NCBI RefSeq assembly: GCF_017873415.1
Contig: NZ_JAGGKD010000004.1
Location: forward strand, 124,001-188,000
Source: Methanolobus bombayensis
GTDB taxonomy: Archaea; Halobacteriota; Methanosarcinia; Methanosarcinales; Methanosarcinaceae
DNA length: 64,000 nucleotides
Reading direction: 5' to 3'
Shown: in pieces, positions 16,299-31,253 of the stretch
Layout: every line of letters begins with the position of its first letter
Numbering within the stretch: the first letter of the stretch is position 1
Notes under the pieces: model-generated
Told to the model about the DNA's origin: nothing
The model's database searches: none
What the model saw: the letters and a program-made list of their open reading frames with translations, nothing else
Position numbers and translations under genes: made by a program

Positions 16299-18806
16299 TT
16301 ACTTTTCTTCAGCTTTTATCCTTGCTACTCCTACGACTTTGTCGCTGGCACGCACATTCATGATCTTAACACCCTGTGTGTTCCTGCCCTGGATACGCAC
16401 ATCTTTCACGGGTATTCTGATGATTATGCCTTCTGAGCTTGTAAGCATGACATCGTCATCCTCATGAACTGCTTTTACATTGATGACAGGTCCGTTACGC
16501 AGACTTGTAATAATGGTAATAACACCACGTCCGCCTCTATGCATGGTCCTGTATTCGTCAAATTCTGTTCTCTTACCAAACCCATTCTCTGTTATTGTGA
16601 GAAGTGCGGTATTATCATCAACAACATCAAGACTTACTACCATGTCACCTTCTTCAAGGTTCATTCCACGAACACCTTTGGCTGTTCTTCCCATGGCGCG
16701 GACCTCTTCTTCAGCGAATCTGATAGCTTTTCCATGTTGTGATACCATTACCATTTCTCTGGAACCATCTGTAAGTGCAACGTTGACAAGTTCATCACCT
16801 TCGACAAGGCTTATGGCAATAATTCCCTTCCTGCGTGGGTTGCTGAAATCAGAAAGCTGACTCTTCTTAACAGTACCTGTACGGGTTGCCATGAACAGGA
16901 ATTCATCTTCCTTGAACTCGCTAACAGGTATCATAGCAGTTACCAGCTCACCTTCACCAAGTTCAAGAAGGTTCACAATGGCTTTACCACGGGATTGCCT
17001 GCTGCCTTCCGGAATCTCGTAGACCTTACGCCAGTGAACACGTCCTTGGTTTGTAAAGAACATGATGTAATCGTGAGTGGATGCAACAAAGATATTCACA
17101 ACGAAATCCTCGTCTTTGGTATCCATTCCTATGACACCTTTTCCACCTCTGTGCTGCTTGGAATATGTATCAACAGGAAGTCTCTTTATGTATCCACTGT
17201 TTGTTATGGTTACAACCATCTCTGCTTCAGGAATAAGATCCTCGGTTTCAAGTTCTTCCGCAGAAGACTTGATAGATGTTCTGCGCTCGTCACCAAAGCG
17301 TTCTCTAATATCAGTTAGTTCATCCCTGATTATAGCATATTTCCTTTCATCACTGGCAATTATTTCCTTATAATCAGCTATCTGCCTGAGAAGTTCCTCA
17401 TATTCATCATCGATCTTCTGTCTTTCAAGACCAGTGAGCTTCTGAAGGCGCATGTCAAGAATAGCCTTTGCCTGTATCTCGTCAAGTCCGAATTTTGAAA
17501 TGAGTCCTTCCCTTGCTTCTTCCACATTTGCAGAAGAGCGGATTAGTGAAATAACCTCGTCCAGATGATCAAGGGCAATCTTCAGACCTTTGAGTATATG
17601 AGCCCTGTCCTCAGCTTTTTTCAGCATGAACTGTGTACGTTTAAGGATAACATCAATACGATGATCAAGATAAATGCGAAGTATCTGTTTCAGATCTAAT
17701 TCTTTTGGAACATCATCCACAAGTGCAAGGTTAATAATGCCAAAAGTTGTCTGCATCTGTGTGTGTTTGTACAACTGGTTGAGAACTACATTTGCATTCG
17801 TTCCACGTGTAAGTTCCACAACAACCCTGATACCTTCACGGTCAGACTCATCACGAAGGTCGGAAACACCGGTGATTTTCTTATCCCTGACAAGACCTGC
17901 AATATCCTCAATGAGTTTTGCCTTGTTTACCTGATATGGTAACTCGGAGACAATTATTCGGTACTTGTCTTTTTTCATCTCTTCTATTTCGGCAACAGCC
18001 CTGACCTGAACTCTTCCACGTCCGGTCTCATATGCAGATTTTATACCCTGTTTGCCCATTATGACTCCGCCTGTGGGGAAATCAGGTCCCTTGATTGCGG
18101 TCATAAGTTCCGGGATCGTTACATCAGGGTTCTCGATCATCATCATGGCTGCATTGATGACCTCAGTAAGATTGTGAGGTGCCATGTTGGTTGCCATTCC
18201 TACTGCAATACCAGTTGAACCGTTGATAAGCAGGTTTGGTAATTTTGCAGGAAGTACAACCGGCTCTTCCAGGGAACCGTCATAATTAGGACGTGTTGCA
18301 ATGGTTTCCTTATCGATATCGATGAGCATCTCGTCGCATATCTTATCCATGCGTACCTCAGTGTAACGCATGGCAGCAGCAGAGTCGCCATCAATTGAAC
18401 CAAAATTTCCCTGTCCGTCTATGAACGGATATCTCAGGGAAAAATCCTGTACCATCCTCACAAGGGAATCATAAACAGCAGTATCTCCGTGAGGGTGATA
18501 CTTACCAAGAACGTCTCCCACTACACGGGCAGACTTTTTGTAAGCTTTATCATAGGTTATTCCCGCTTCTTTCATGGCATAGAGAATTCTCCGGTGAACG
18601 GGTTTTAGTCCGTCCTTTGCATCCGGAAGAGCACGGCTTACAATTACACTCATGGCGTAATCCATGAATGAGTTCTTCATTTCCTCTTCAATGAGAATCG
18701 GGTATATCTTCTCACCTGTATCAGTTGGCTGGGTATCGAAAGGAAGTTCCTGTTGAGGATTGTTCTGGTCCTCTTCATGACCATTATTATCAATATTATC
18801 TGCCAT
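16299..18806 (-). CDS. gyrA: DNA gyrase subunit A
   Basis: 835 residues. The breakage-reunion domain carries the catalytic tyrosine at 148 (AAAMRYTE) and [11 protein letters not shown]. The quinolone-region helix reads [13 protein letters not shown], with Thr 109 where E. coli has Ser 83 and Asp 113 where it has Asp 87. The C-terminal beta-pinwheel has the GyrA-box variant QHRGGKG, required for DNA wrapping and negative supercoiling, and repeats such as HRGGRGV. There is a roughly 26-residue acidic N-terminal extension. It lies 11 bases after gyrB in one operon. Gyrase in euryarchaea came from bacteria, and both subunits here look intact and bacterial in kind. Confidence 0.97.
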   Translation of the reverse strand: MADNIDNNGHEEDQNNPQQELPFDTQPTDTGEKIYPILIEEEMKNSFMDYAMSVIVSRALPDAKDGLKPVHRRILYAMKEAGITYDKAYKKSARVVGDVLGKYHPHGDTAVYDSLVRMVQDFSLRYPFIDGQGNFGSIDGDSAAAMRYTEVRMDKICDEMLIDIDKETIATRPNYDGSLEEPVVLPAKLPNLLINGSTGIAVGMATNMAPHNLTEVINAAMMMIENPDVTIPELMTAIKGPDFPTGGVIMGKQGIKSAYETGRGRVQVRAVAEIEEMKKDKYRIIVSELPYQVNKAKLIEDIAGLVRDKKITGVSDLRDESDREGIRVVVELTRGTNANVVLNQLYKHTQMQTTFGIINLALVDDVPKELDLKQILRIYLDHRIDVILKRTQFMLKKAEDRAHILKGLKIALDHLDEVISLIRSSANVEEAREGLISKFGLDEIQAKAILDMRLQKLTGLERQKIDDEYEELLRQIADYKEIIASDERKYAIIRDELTDIRERFGDERRTSIKSSAEELETEDLIPEAEMVVTITNSGYIKRLPVDTYSKQHRGGKGVIGMDTKDEDFVVNIFVASTHDYIMFFTNQGRVHWRKVYEIPEGSRQSRGKAIVNLLELGEGELVTAMIPVSEFKEDEFLFMATRTGTVKKSQLSDFSNPRRKGIIAISLVEGDELVNVALTDGSREMVMVSQHGKAIRFAEEEVRAMGRTAKGVRGMNLEEGDMVVSLDVVDDNTALLTITENGFGKRTEFDEYRTMHRGGRGVITIITSLRNGPVINVKAVHEDDDVMLTSSEGIIIRIPVKDVRIQGRNTQGVKIMNVRASDKVVGVARIKAEEK

Positions 18807-18817
18807 TTTTCTTCACC

Positions 18818-20722
<1,905 letters not shown>

Positions 20723-20949
20723 TTAAATAACAGCTCCGTGAAAAAAATTCATAATCCTGATTAACAATGTTATTTGATCCGTGTCTAAAATGTACACTAA
20801 TTTGTCCCTTAGCATACAGTCAAAGAAATATTTGGTTTAAATCTCTCGTTTCTTATTTTTATCTAAAATATCCGGCATCTAGTATGCATTCATGCTTATT
20901 AAATGTTTATATAATATTGATTAAAAAAGTTAAAATAAGAACTGAAAAA

Positions 20950-22056
20950 TCAGTTCCTTGCTGTCATATAGATGTTACCAATTGGTATAAGCGTTGCAAC
21001 CATATATACAAGGCTACCAATAACAGGGATTGAACTGACAAGAACTAATACCAGAAGGCCGAATGCCATTTCATTCATTGTTCTTGAACTTTTACCCATT
21101 CTATCCAGCAGATGCCGTCCTATCCATAAGGATGCAAAAACCCTTGCAACGTAAAACATTACTACCAGAGCAATCAGCAGGATCAGCCCCAGTGGAATTC
21201 CTATGACAGTAACAAAAAGCAGGAAAGCAACTATTAATGCCACTATCAACACCAGTAACCCTGTAAGAAATGCCTTTCCTGGAGATTCAGGGGTTTTAGC
21301 AGCAATTTTTTCAAGATATTCAGGCCATATTGCCAGTCCTATAAGACCTATAAGAACAAGGGCAAGATAGGAAATAAGTCCGCTTAAAACAGATGATACC
21401 GTTCCCTCATCCTCATGATATTCTGCTTCGTAGTAATGAACATTATTTCCAACAGTCCCTTCCTCTATCTTTGTTTCAGTTTTGCTTATGTATTCAAGAT
21501 TGCCAGCTATGGAAGCTTCAGGTGATATGTTTATTTCTTCTGCATTCAGGTCTGCATCTCCGCCAATAGTGCCTTCAATATTGATCTCCTCTCCGGACGC
21601 TTCTACATTTCCAGCAACTTCTCCCAAAATAGTGATTTCGCCTGAAGCGGCTGAAAGATCTCCACCAATACTTCCTGTATCAGCAAGTACAGTATCACCG
21701 GAAAATACTATTACATCATCCAGAACTTCCCCGTTGATTGTTACTGTTCCTGATGCAACCCTCAGGTCATCGCCAATCATCCCGTTTATTTCTACGTCTC
21801 CGGCTGCTACGATCAGGTCTTCTTCAATATTTCCGTTCACTTCAACCGTGCCACCGGCCACAATTACATCACCATTGATGGTTCCATCAATTATGACATT
21901 TCCTCCGGCAACGATTACATCGTCATCAATTACCTCATCAATGACAACCGTGTCTCCACTGTCAATTGTAGTGTATGCTGCGGCTGTGTGGCTAAGTAAC
22001 ATAAAAGTAGTAACCAGCAGCATAATCCTGCATAAAGCTTGTAAGCTCATTTTCAT
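20950..22056 (-). CDS. Secreted bactofilin-like beta-solenoid membrane protein
   Basis: 368 residues. A signal peptide (1-27, ending HTAAAYT) leads into a series of short repeats of the form (V/I)xGx(V/I)xGDVxVxxGxVxI, from about 33 to 185. These repeats form a right-handed beta solenoid as in bactofilins and polymer-forming proteins. A linker follows, then four to five hydrophobic helices (about 225-365). The solenoid is thus placed outside the membrane, unlike cytoplasmic bactofilins. ATG is preceded by GGGGAG. It lies 63 bases after the gene at 22120-22899 on the same strand. A structural or surface-assembly role is likely; the partner is unknown. Confidence 0.85.
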   Translation of the reverse strand: MKMSLQALCRIMLLVTTFMLLSHTAAAYTTIDSGDTVVIDEVIDDDVIVAGGNVIIDGTINGDVIVAGGTVEVNGNIEEDLIVAAGDVEINGMIGDDLRVASGTVTINGEVLDDVIVFSGDTVLADTGSIGGDLSAASGEITILGEVAGNVEASGEEINIEGTIGGDADLNAEEINISPEASIAGNLEYISKTETKIEEGTVGNNVHYYEAEYHEDEGTVSSVLSGLISYLALVLIGLIGLAIWPEYLEKIAAKTPESPGKAFLTGLLVLIVALIVAFLLFVTVIGIPLGLILLIALVVMFYVARVFASLWIGRHLLDRMGKSSRTMNEMAFGLLVLVLVSSIPVIGSLVYMVATLIPIGNIYMTARN

Positions 22057-22119
22057 TTGTAAACTCCCCCTCTACAATTTAATTTAAATTAGTATTTTAT
22101 ATTACTTATCATCAGTTTA

Positions 22120-22899
22120 CTAAGATATTTTATCTTTTTTCAAACCCGGATGATTCGGACTAATATCCAGAACCTGCCCATCCAATTCCTGCGCCACCCT
22201 GTTCAGCAAATCATCGATCTCCTCCGCTTCTTCCGCACCGATTATGGCAGAATAAATATTCTTGATACTCATAAGACTGGCAGCCGATAAAGCCAGCGAA
22301 ATGGATAGTACGTCAACGGTTACTTCTTCCCGGTAATCAAAATCTCCCATTGCTCTTTTTATTCCGGGATGGGCTGCATTGGATATAAGAATGTAAAAAT
22401 CATCAACATGTTTCTTCTTTTCACCGGCGTATAAAAGCTCTCGTATTCTTGATGGTCTTAGCCAATGATGCTTGTTCTTCAACTCTTTTTCTTCTTCGGT
22501 TGTAACTGTGCCTAACTGCTGCTTATAATAAATGTACGCTTCACGATCTGTAAATTGAAGCAGGTACATCTGGGTAATTCCTTCAAAAACAGTTCTCAGA
22601 TTAAGATATGCAGGATTGTTAAGGCCGATACATGCTAATTTGTAGGCTGCAAGCAAGTTATGATTATTTCGTTCAAACATTACAGGTATAATAGTTTCTG
22701 GACCTTCAGGACGTTTCCCCGTTTTTTTGACCTCATCAAGAAATCCGGCATTCAGGACTTTTGTAAGGTAAAACAATAATTCTATGGAATCCTGAAAGAT
22801 GTCAAGTTTGGTGGCATGTTCCTTGAATATTATATCCTTCCTGTAGTTCAGGATGGATTCAATGTCGTTATAGTCACGCCTTTTTCTTCCGGGATACAT
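22120..22899 (-). CDS. Conserved hypothetical helical protein
   Basis: 259 residues, largely helical and soluble. The centre contains YKLACIGLNNPAYLNLRTVF, then YLLQFTDREAYIYYK, and a later LISNAAHPGIKR. The RTVFEG and NAAHPG segments resemble the conserved Arg and His stretches of DUF5677-like and related HEPN-type helical proteins, but the match is weak. I do not assign a function. ATG at 22899 has no strong ribosome binding site. It precedes the bactofilin-like gene, perhaps in one transcript. Confidence 0.7.
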   Translation of the reverse strand: MYPGRKRRDYNDIESILNYRKDIIFKEHATKLDIFQDSIELLFYLTKVLNAGFLDEVKKTGKRPEGPETIIPVMFERNNHNLLAAYKLACIGLNNPAYLNLRTVFEGITQMYLLQFTDREAYIYYKQQLGTVTTEEEKELKNKHHWLRPSRIRELLYAGEKKKHVDDFYILISNAAHPGIKRAMGDFDYREEVTVDVLSISLALSAASLMSIKNIYSAIIGAEEAEEIDDLLNRVAQELDGQVLDISPNHPGLKKDKIS

Positions 22900-23018
22900 A
22901 TTGATTCTCTGTTACTTTGATTGTTTTTGCCAAATATATAAAAAGAATTAGCTAAGAGTTCTTTTATGTCTTGTTAGTAAAAAAGGTTAACACATGGTTA
23001 TTACTGTTTAATATAAGA

Positions 23019-23513
23019 ATGAATACTTCAGAACTTCTTGTAAAGCTGCAAAAAGATAGCAGGGAAATCAGCAATGCAGACATTAGTCTTGCAAGAGCTT
23101 ATGCCATGGAAGCTGTGGAACATGTCCCTGAGCCTTACAAAACAATCTATTCTGCTGATTATTTTGTGTTCCTCTATGAAAGTTTTCTGAAACTCAAAAA
23201 CTGCAGATCAGATGAAATTGTAATACAGGAAATCGACCCTGCTGAATATGAAGCAGCTCTTTCCAGTATAAATGAGAAAAACAATACTAATGACCGGAAA
23301 AGCGATGCAATGAACCGCTTCATTACTATCGTTCACATCTACCTGACCTTCATTGTCAAAAAACCACTTCATCCTGTGGGAATGGTTTTTCCAGGTGGTC
23401 TGAAGATAACTGAGGATGACACATTTTATTATTGTCCGGTAAAGAATAAACAAACAGAAACCGGCATCTCATTTTGTGAGTTCTGTATCTGTAAGGACAG
23501 CGAAGAACAGTAA
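23019..23513 (+). CDS. UPF0305/DUF2115-family methanogen protein
   Basis: 164 residues from ATG 23019. An in-frame TTG at 22971 would add 16 residues not typical of the family. The C-terminal half has the family signature: HPVGMVFPGGLKI, then YYCPVKNKQ and ISFCEFCICKD, where four cysteines could bind a metal or cluster. The family is largely confined to methanogens and is of unknown role. No Shine-Dalgarno is visible before 23019; TATATAAAAAG at 22936-22946 is the likely TATA box, and the transcript may have a short leader. A GC-rich hairpin follows the gene. Confidence 0.75.
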   Translation: MNTSELLVKLQKDSREISNADISLARAYAMEAVEHVPEPYKTIYSADYFVFLYESFLKLKNCRSDEIVIQEIDPAEYEAALSSINEKNNTNDRKSDAMNRFITIVHIYLTFIVKKPLHPVGMVFPGGLKITEDDTFYYCPVKNKQTETGISFCEFCICKDSEEQ

Positions 23514-23558
23514 AGAATAGAAATGCTAAATAGAATAACTTGAATGAACCCGAAGGGT

Positions 23559-23578
23559 CCGGCGAAGCCGGCGTTTTC
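23559..23578 (+). terminator. GC hairpin terminator candidate
   Basis: CCGGC (23559-23563), loop GAA, GCCGG (23567-23571) followed by CGTTTT. It lies 46 bases after the stop of the DUF2115-family gene. The rest of 23579-23808 is AT-rich and shows no gene. Confidence 0.5.
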
Positions 23579-23808
23579 CCATCAAAATATACAAAATAAT
23601 GTGCAAATATCTTGTACTTTATTCCTGAACTTCTGCATGTTATCTATTAGTAATATGTCTTTGGAATAATCTTCTGTACATAAGCATTGGAATGTGCCAC
23701 CTTCTGCGGATTGTTACTTTGTTTTTTGATTAAGAATCGTTTTTTTCACTAAAACGAAAAATCGAAATGAAAAATAGGAGGTAGAGCCTGAATTCTCAGG
23801 AGAGATAT

Positions 23809-24423
23809 TCAGGCTTTAAATGACAGTGCTTTGGTTGGGCATGCTGTAATACATCTTCCGCACTTGATGCAGTCTGGCTTGTCGCTGTTTGTATGGACAT
23901 CAAGTTGCATGGGGCAGCTCTTCTCACATTTGTTACAGTCAATACACTTTGACTCATCTGTATGGAGCTGGTACTTGCTTCCACCTATAAGGTTCTGTAC
24001 TGTTCCCATGGGGCAGAATGTACACCATGTACGGGGGCTGACTGTGGCTCCGGCAAGCAATGCAATTGTACTTGTTGCCAGACACATGATAACAAAGACC
24101 ATGCCTATCTGGTTAACAAGTCCCTGTGTGCTGAGGAGTCTGTAGCCCATAAATCCCATCATGAAAAGGAACAGAGGAACTCTGATCCAGTAACTTCTGA
24201 GTATTTTTGGTATTTTCTTTCCTCTCGTGATTTTCCCGACCCAGAAGTCATTGAAACTTCCTCTGGGACAAAGGTTACCACAGAACCATCTGCCACGGAA
24301 AACGCTTGTTATAAGCAGTGTTGCAAACACAAGCAGCAGGAAATATCCCAGAAGTGGGAACCACAGTCCTGCGATTGATACTATAACGACAAGGATTCCA
24401 AGGTATGGAGTAATTTTTAGCAC
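23809..24423 (-). CDS. Membrane polyferredoxin, NapH/CcoG-like
   Basis: 204 residues from GTG 24423, which has AAAGGG at good distance; an ATG at 24510 lies inside the upstream gene and is less likely. Four to five transmembrane helices carry two cysteine motifs at the membrane face, CGNLCPRG and CTFCPMG, as in NapH and CcoG. Two classical 4Fe-4S motifs follow: CIDCNKCEKSCP and CIKCGRCITACP. The protein should pass electrons between the membrane and a soluble partner. No catalytic partner gene lies next to it. The regulator gene directly upstream probably controls it. Confidence 0.87.
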   Translation of the reverse strand: MLKITPYLGILVVIVSIAGLWFPLLGYFLLLVFATLLITSVFRGRWFCGNLCPRGSFNDFWVGKITRGKKIPKILRSYWIRVPLFLFMMGFMGYRLLSTQGLVNQIGMVFVIMCLATSTIALLAGATVSPRTWCTFCPMGTVQNLIGGSKYQLHTDESKCIDCNKCEKSCPMQLDVHTNSDKPDCIKCGRCITACPTKALSFKA

Positions 24424-24488
24424 AATTTCACCCTTTCTTTTTTTGTAATTATGAATTTTTGTAGTTTTCAGCACAATTTTTCGGAGTA

Positions 24489-24851
24489 TTACTGGTTCTC
24501 GTCTGCCCATGACTGCAATTCACTGTCCACTCTCTTGACCCAGCTATTGACGATCTCCATGATAAGTTCATGAATGTCCTTCTTGCTTCGGACCTTGTAT
24601 ACAAAGAAATATCCTCCACCGTCCATGTTGTTCTGGGAACGGATGAGTATCTTTCTTTCGTAGAGTTTCTTCACACTTCGCTGCACAGTTGAAAGATTAA
24701 GTTCGAGCTCTTCAGCTATCTTTTCTGTAGTAAGCCAGTCCTGCCCGTATTGCAGGAAATATTTCAATATCTGTAGTTCGGCTTTTGTCAGGTTCAGTCC
24801 GCATTTTATTACAGCTTCGATCTCAAACTCCTTACAGGCAAAGTCAACCAT
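24489..24851 (-). CDS. Winged-helix transcriptional regulator
   Basis: 120 residues. A winged helix-turn-helix spans about 18-85 (LTTEKIAEELELNLSTVQRS followed by VKKLYERKILIRSQ), of the TrmB/ArsR/MarR type. A short helical C-terminus (VNSWVKRVDSELQSW) would form the dimer. The first 16 residues contain Cys 6 and Cys 17, which could sense redox state or metal. ATG has GGAGGTTT upstream. The stop is 65 bases before the GTG of the Fe-S membrane protein, so the two form an operon. Confidence 0.8.
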   Translation of the reverse strand: MVDFACKEFEIEAVIKCGLNLTKAELQILKYFLQYGQDWLTTEKIAEELELNLSTVQRSVKKLYERKILIRSQNNMDGGGYFFVYKVRSKKDIHELIMEIVNSWVKRVDSELQSWADENQ

Positions 24852-24869
24852 GTGAAACCTCCATTTATC

Positions 24870-24950
24870 AACAGTACTGCATTAAAGCAGCAGTTATATA
24901 TAAAGAGTTCCATGAACTGTCAAATACTGTATAAAAACAGAAGTACTGCT
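24870..24950 (-). promoter_or_regulatory. Promoter of regulator operon with repeats
   Basis: TTATATATAAAG (24894-24905) read on the minus strand is a TATA box for the regulator. Inverted repeat AGTTC-CAT-GAACT lies at 24906-24918 beside it, and AGTACTGC occurs twice, at 24873-24880 and 24942-24949. The first copy is inside the palindrome CAGTACTG. These are candidate operators for autoregulation. Confidence 0.45.
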
Positions 24951-24966
24951 CAGCTAAAAAAAGAAA

Positions 24967-28058
<3,092 letters not shown>

Positions 28059-28643
28059 TCATCCCAACAATTTGGCCGGGAAACTTTCATCATCATTTTC
28101 CGGATATTCAACTATCTTTGCTTCAGGATTAAGTTTTTCAATTAGATTCCTGACAGCATTGGAATGTTCATCAGCATCCATCCAGACTTTTCCCACACAA
28201 ACAATTTCTGCACCAGATGTCTGTTTCCTGGTATATTCTGTAAGCTGGTCGTCTTCTGTTTCAAATTCAAGTGAATCTACGAGTACAACAGAAGGCAGAA
28301 GTTCCACATCCGCCAGTTCCATCCTTTCAAGGTCAGCTTTCAGTTTGTGAGGAAGCACTGTTTCCTCGGTTTCAATGAAGACCGTGTCCGGATCGAATTC
28401 TTCCTGTATTGTAAGGAGATTACTCCTGATATCGGTGTCAAGGGAGCATGGTATGCAAACGCTGTTTACTTCTCTTGTCTTTATTCCAAGTTCACTCAGT
28501 GTTCTTTCATCATAATCCACTTCACCTGTTTCCTGAACTATGACACCTATCTTCTCTCCCCGGAAATTGAGATGTTTTGCAAGTTTAAGAATTAGCGTGG
28601 TCTTGCCACTGCCGGTAGCTCCGCCTATAATGCTGACTTTCAT
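28059..28643 (-). CDS. Small P-loop GTPase, CobW/HypB/UreG-like
   Basis: 194 residues from ATG 28643 with GGAGT upstream. Walker A GGATGSGKTT opens the protein. VIVQETGEVDYDERTL follows, with VNSVCIPCSL, a CxxC metal site placed as in CobW-type metallochaperones. EFDPDTVFIETEETVLPHKL corresponds to the Walker B/ExxG region. IVCVGKVWMDAD may replace the usual NKxD guanine motif, so nucleotide specificity is uncertain. The protein may deliver a metal ion to an enzyme. It precedes no partner here; the VWA operon ends 100 bases upstream on the same strand. Confidence 0.75.
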   Translation of the reverse strand: MKVSIIGGATGSGKTTLILKLAKHLNFRGEKIGVIVQETGEVDYDERTLSELGIKTREVNSVCIPCSLDTDIRSNLLTIQEEFDPDTVFIETEETVLPHKLKADLERMELADVELLPSVVLVDSLEFETEDDQLTEYTRKQTSGAEIVCVGKVWMDADEHSNAVRNLIEKLNPEAKIVEYPENDDESFPAKLLG

Positions 28644-28742
28644 AAGATACACTCCGTTTAAGATATTGAAAAGATATGTCCTTGAAGCTTACGGTTTAGG
28701 TGGTTGAGGTTGGTTTAAGAAAAAAGAAATGCCAGCAGAAAT

Positions 28743-31253
28743 TTAGCTTTTAAGTTTCATTTCTTTTTCCTGCTCTTTCATTTCCTTTATCTCTTTAAAT
28801 CTTCTAACGGTCACTTCACCAAGGAATATAATAAGGGCAGCAAGCAGGAAGTAGATCTTCTGGCTGACACTGTCCTTTACCAGTTTTTCAGAATTCTCCT
28901 GCGCCTCCTGGAATATACCTGATCTTGCTTCAGTTACTGAAGTATATATGCTGCCACCATTTGCGGTGATAAGGCCGGGCATTCCTTCATTTATTCCCAT
29001 ATTTCTGTATTCAACTGCATAGTTCACTGCAACCGGATAACCTGAAAGATAGTGCATTCCTATAGGTTCAGGTTCGATAACAGCTTCGTAAACATTAGTT
29101 CCGGTCAGTGAAAGGTCCAGTTCATCACCGTCAAGTTTCAAGGTAGGGATGCCTTCATCGTACATGGTAAGTTCAATTGTCACTGGAGTGCCATACCATG
29201 TGTCAGGTGCATCAACAACAGCTCCACTTTCCTCAATTGGATTACCAATGACCCAGTTAACAGTTGAGGATATCAGTTTAGAATTGTTGCCGGAATACAG
29301 CTCCGTACCCCACATATTGTTACTTCCTAATCCGTTATCGGTAGTTATGGCGGCCACTCTTCCCAGTCCGTATCTCCATGTAGTGAGTATTGGTTTACCT
29401 GTGCTTGTTATAATGAGTCTGTCAGCCCCTGCTTTAGGTGTTACATCGTTATAACCTGTGACACTGCCTTCAATGTCAATATTCTTTGTGATGAAATGCC
29501 TGGAGTTAAGTTCTATAAGAGGGAATTCTCCCATATCTGTCTCTTCTTCAAAATCAGGTTCATCTTCATCAGCAGTTCCAAAATCAATATCTACACTGAA
29601 AGTTCCCTCTTCAGTTCGATAGTATCCATCGGTCTGACCAATTGCAGATATTAATAACTCGGCGTAATAATCTCCATTATCATCTTTTTGGAAACTTGCA
29701 GTTGAATATTTATGAACGAATATGAAATCCACTCCATTGTCATGCATTCTGGATGCAGTTCCCACACTGTTCTCATATATATCAGACCCAATACCTCCGT
29801 CTGAAATGATGACTACCAGGGATTTCCCTCCTTTCTGGTTCAGTTCTTCTTCAGCAAGTACAAGAGCCTCATCAAGACGTGATTTATCAGTAAGCTGTGG
29901 CATAAGCAATGAAACAGTATCCATTAAGTTTTCTCTGTCATTCTGGTTGGACAGAGTTATGAATCCTTTTGATGTATCATATACGCTATCGGTAAAAGTA
30001 ACAACTGCCAGATCTGAATCTCTCAGGTCTTCATTGTCAATTATACTATTAGCCATTGAAAGTATCTCAGTTCTCTGTTCATCGATCTGTTTTCCTGTTG
30101 TGTTGATAGCAACATCAGAACCGCCAACACTACCTGAAAGATCCAGAACAAGCACAATGCTTCTCCCGCCTGTCCAGTCAGTTGGTTCAGAGCGTATAGG
30201 AAGTATCTCTTCAATGGATGAATTCAGATAGTCTCCGAAGTTGTATGAACTGTCCCCACCAACTACAACAATACCTTTTCCATCGTTGAGGAAGCTTTTC
30301 ATCTCTTCCACTTCACTTTCGCTGAAAGTGTTTGCATGAGTATTATCGATAATTATTGCCTTGAGGCTATCAATATTGGCAAGTTCTCCGGTTCTTGAAA
30401 CATCATAGAGGTTAAGTAAAATGTCTGCAAGAGGTGAATTTGTATCGAGTCCAATGGTCCTTATCTTTGGTTTTGGGATTGCATACACAGCTTTGTAGAA
30501 TTCATTGTTTATAGGATCATAATCAAAGCTTAAAGGTGTTATCTCAGCTCTCAGTGTATGTGCTCCTAGAGTATTGAATTGAACCTGTGTTATTGGTATT
30601 GTCCTTGTACGTTCTGTCTGTGTAATGGTACGGCTACTGATGAGTGTGTCATCGCTGTACAATTCATAAGTGTACCTTATCTCCTGTTCCATTGCCTGTG
30701 TGACAACGATATTGAACTGGTTCTCATTGTTGCGTACAACTGTCTTGTCACCTTCAATTTGAACACTTATGTCGTTGTATTGTACTTCCGGCTGAACATA
30801 GTATACAGTAGTACCCATCTCCTTTGCAAACTGCAGGGCACTTTCCACATCTTCTCCTGTATTGCTGTTTCCGTCCGAAACCAACACTATCTGGTTATCG
30901 CCGGTTGAATACTGCACAATGGCATCACCAATTGCGGTACTGTCTCCGGTAAGACGGACCAGTGATGTCGGTGTCTTTGCAGTCAGGGCTTCATAAAGGT
31001 CAGATGCTGAACCGTTAGAGAATATTTCCATGCTTTCAGTTTCATCGGAGATTATCACAATATTCGGATTATCATCAGAAGTCACCCTTGCAACCAGTAT
31101 GAAAGGTGATGCCAGGGCAGTGATCAGTAAAATAGCAACAATGATACGTGATATGATAAGCCCTTTTTTAGTTCCCTTTTTCAGAAGATAAAGTCCTGCA
31201 ATAAGGACGGGTATTATCAGCCAGAACATTTCCGGGTTCTCAAAACTTACCAT
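28743..31253 (-). CDS. VWA-domain membrane protein, Bat module
   Basis: 836 residues. Two N-terminal helices (about 8-25 and 32-55) and one near the C-terminus (about 805-822) anchor a large outside part. A von Willebrand A domain starts near SIVLVLDLSGSVGGSD with the MIDAS DxSGS motif. Parts before and after it look like the glutamine-amidotransferase-like fold seen in BatA relatives (VVVGGDSSYNFGDYLNSSI; TTWRYGLGRVAAITTDNG). The ATG overlaps the stop of the preceding VWA gene (TGATG). With MoxR, DUF58 and the other VWA protein it forms a membrane complex thought to act in protein assembly or envelope stress. Confidence 0.88.
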   Translation of the reverse strand: MVSFENPEMFWLIIPVLIAGLYLLKKGTKKGLIISRIIVAILLITALASPFILVARVTSDDNPNIVIISDETESMEIFSNGSASDLYEALTAKTPTSLVRLTGDSTAIGDAIVQYSTGDNQIVLVSDGNSNTGEDVESALQFAKEMGTTVYYVQPEVQYNDISVQIEGDKTVVRNNENQFNIVVTQAMEQEIRYTYELYSDDTLISSRTITQTERTRTIPITQVQFNTLGAHTLRAEITPLSFDYDPINNEFYKAVYAIPKPKIRTIGLDTNSPLADILLNLYDVSRTGELANIDSLKAIIIDNTHANTFSESEVEEMKSFLNDGKGIVVVGGDSSYNFGDYLNSSIEEILPIRSEPTDWTGGRSIVLVLDLSGSVGGSDVAINTTGKQIDEQRTEILSMANSIIDNEDLRDSDLAVVTFTDSVYDTSKGFITLSNQNDRENLMDTVSLLMPQLTDKSRLDEALVLAEEELNQKGGKSLVVIISDGGIGSDIYENSVGTASRMHDNGVDFIFVHKYSTASFQKDDNGDYYAELLISAIGQTDGYYRTEEGTFSVDIDFGTADEDEPDFEEETDMGEFPLIELNSRHFITKNIDIEGSVTGYNDVTPKAGADRLIITSTGKPILTTWRYGLGRVAAITTDNGLGSNNMWGTELYSGNNSKLISSTVNWVIGNPIEESGAVVDAPDTWYGTPVTIELTMYDEGIPTLKLDGDELDLSLTGTNVYEAVIEPEPIGMHYLSGYPVAVNYAVEYRNMGINEGMPGLITANGGSIYTSVTEARSGIFQEAQENSEKLVKDSVSQKIYFLLAALIIFLGEVTVRRFKEIKEMKEQEKEMKLKS

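Noticed and set aside
24424-24510. N-terminal extension of the Fe-S membrane protein from ATG 24510
   Set aside because: It would overlap the regulator gene by 22 bases and has a basic non-hydrophobic start, while GTG 24423 has a good ribosome site and a proper first helix.
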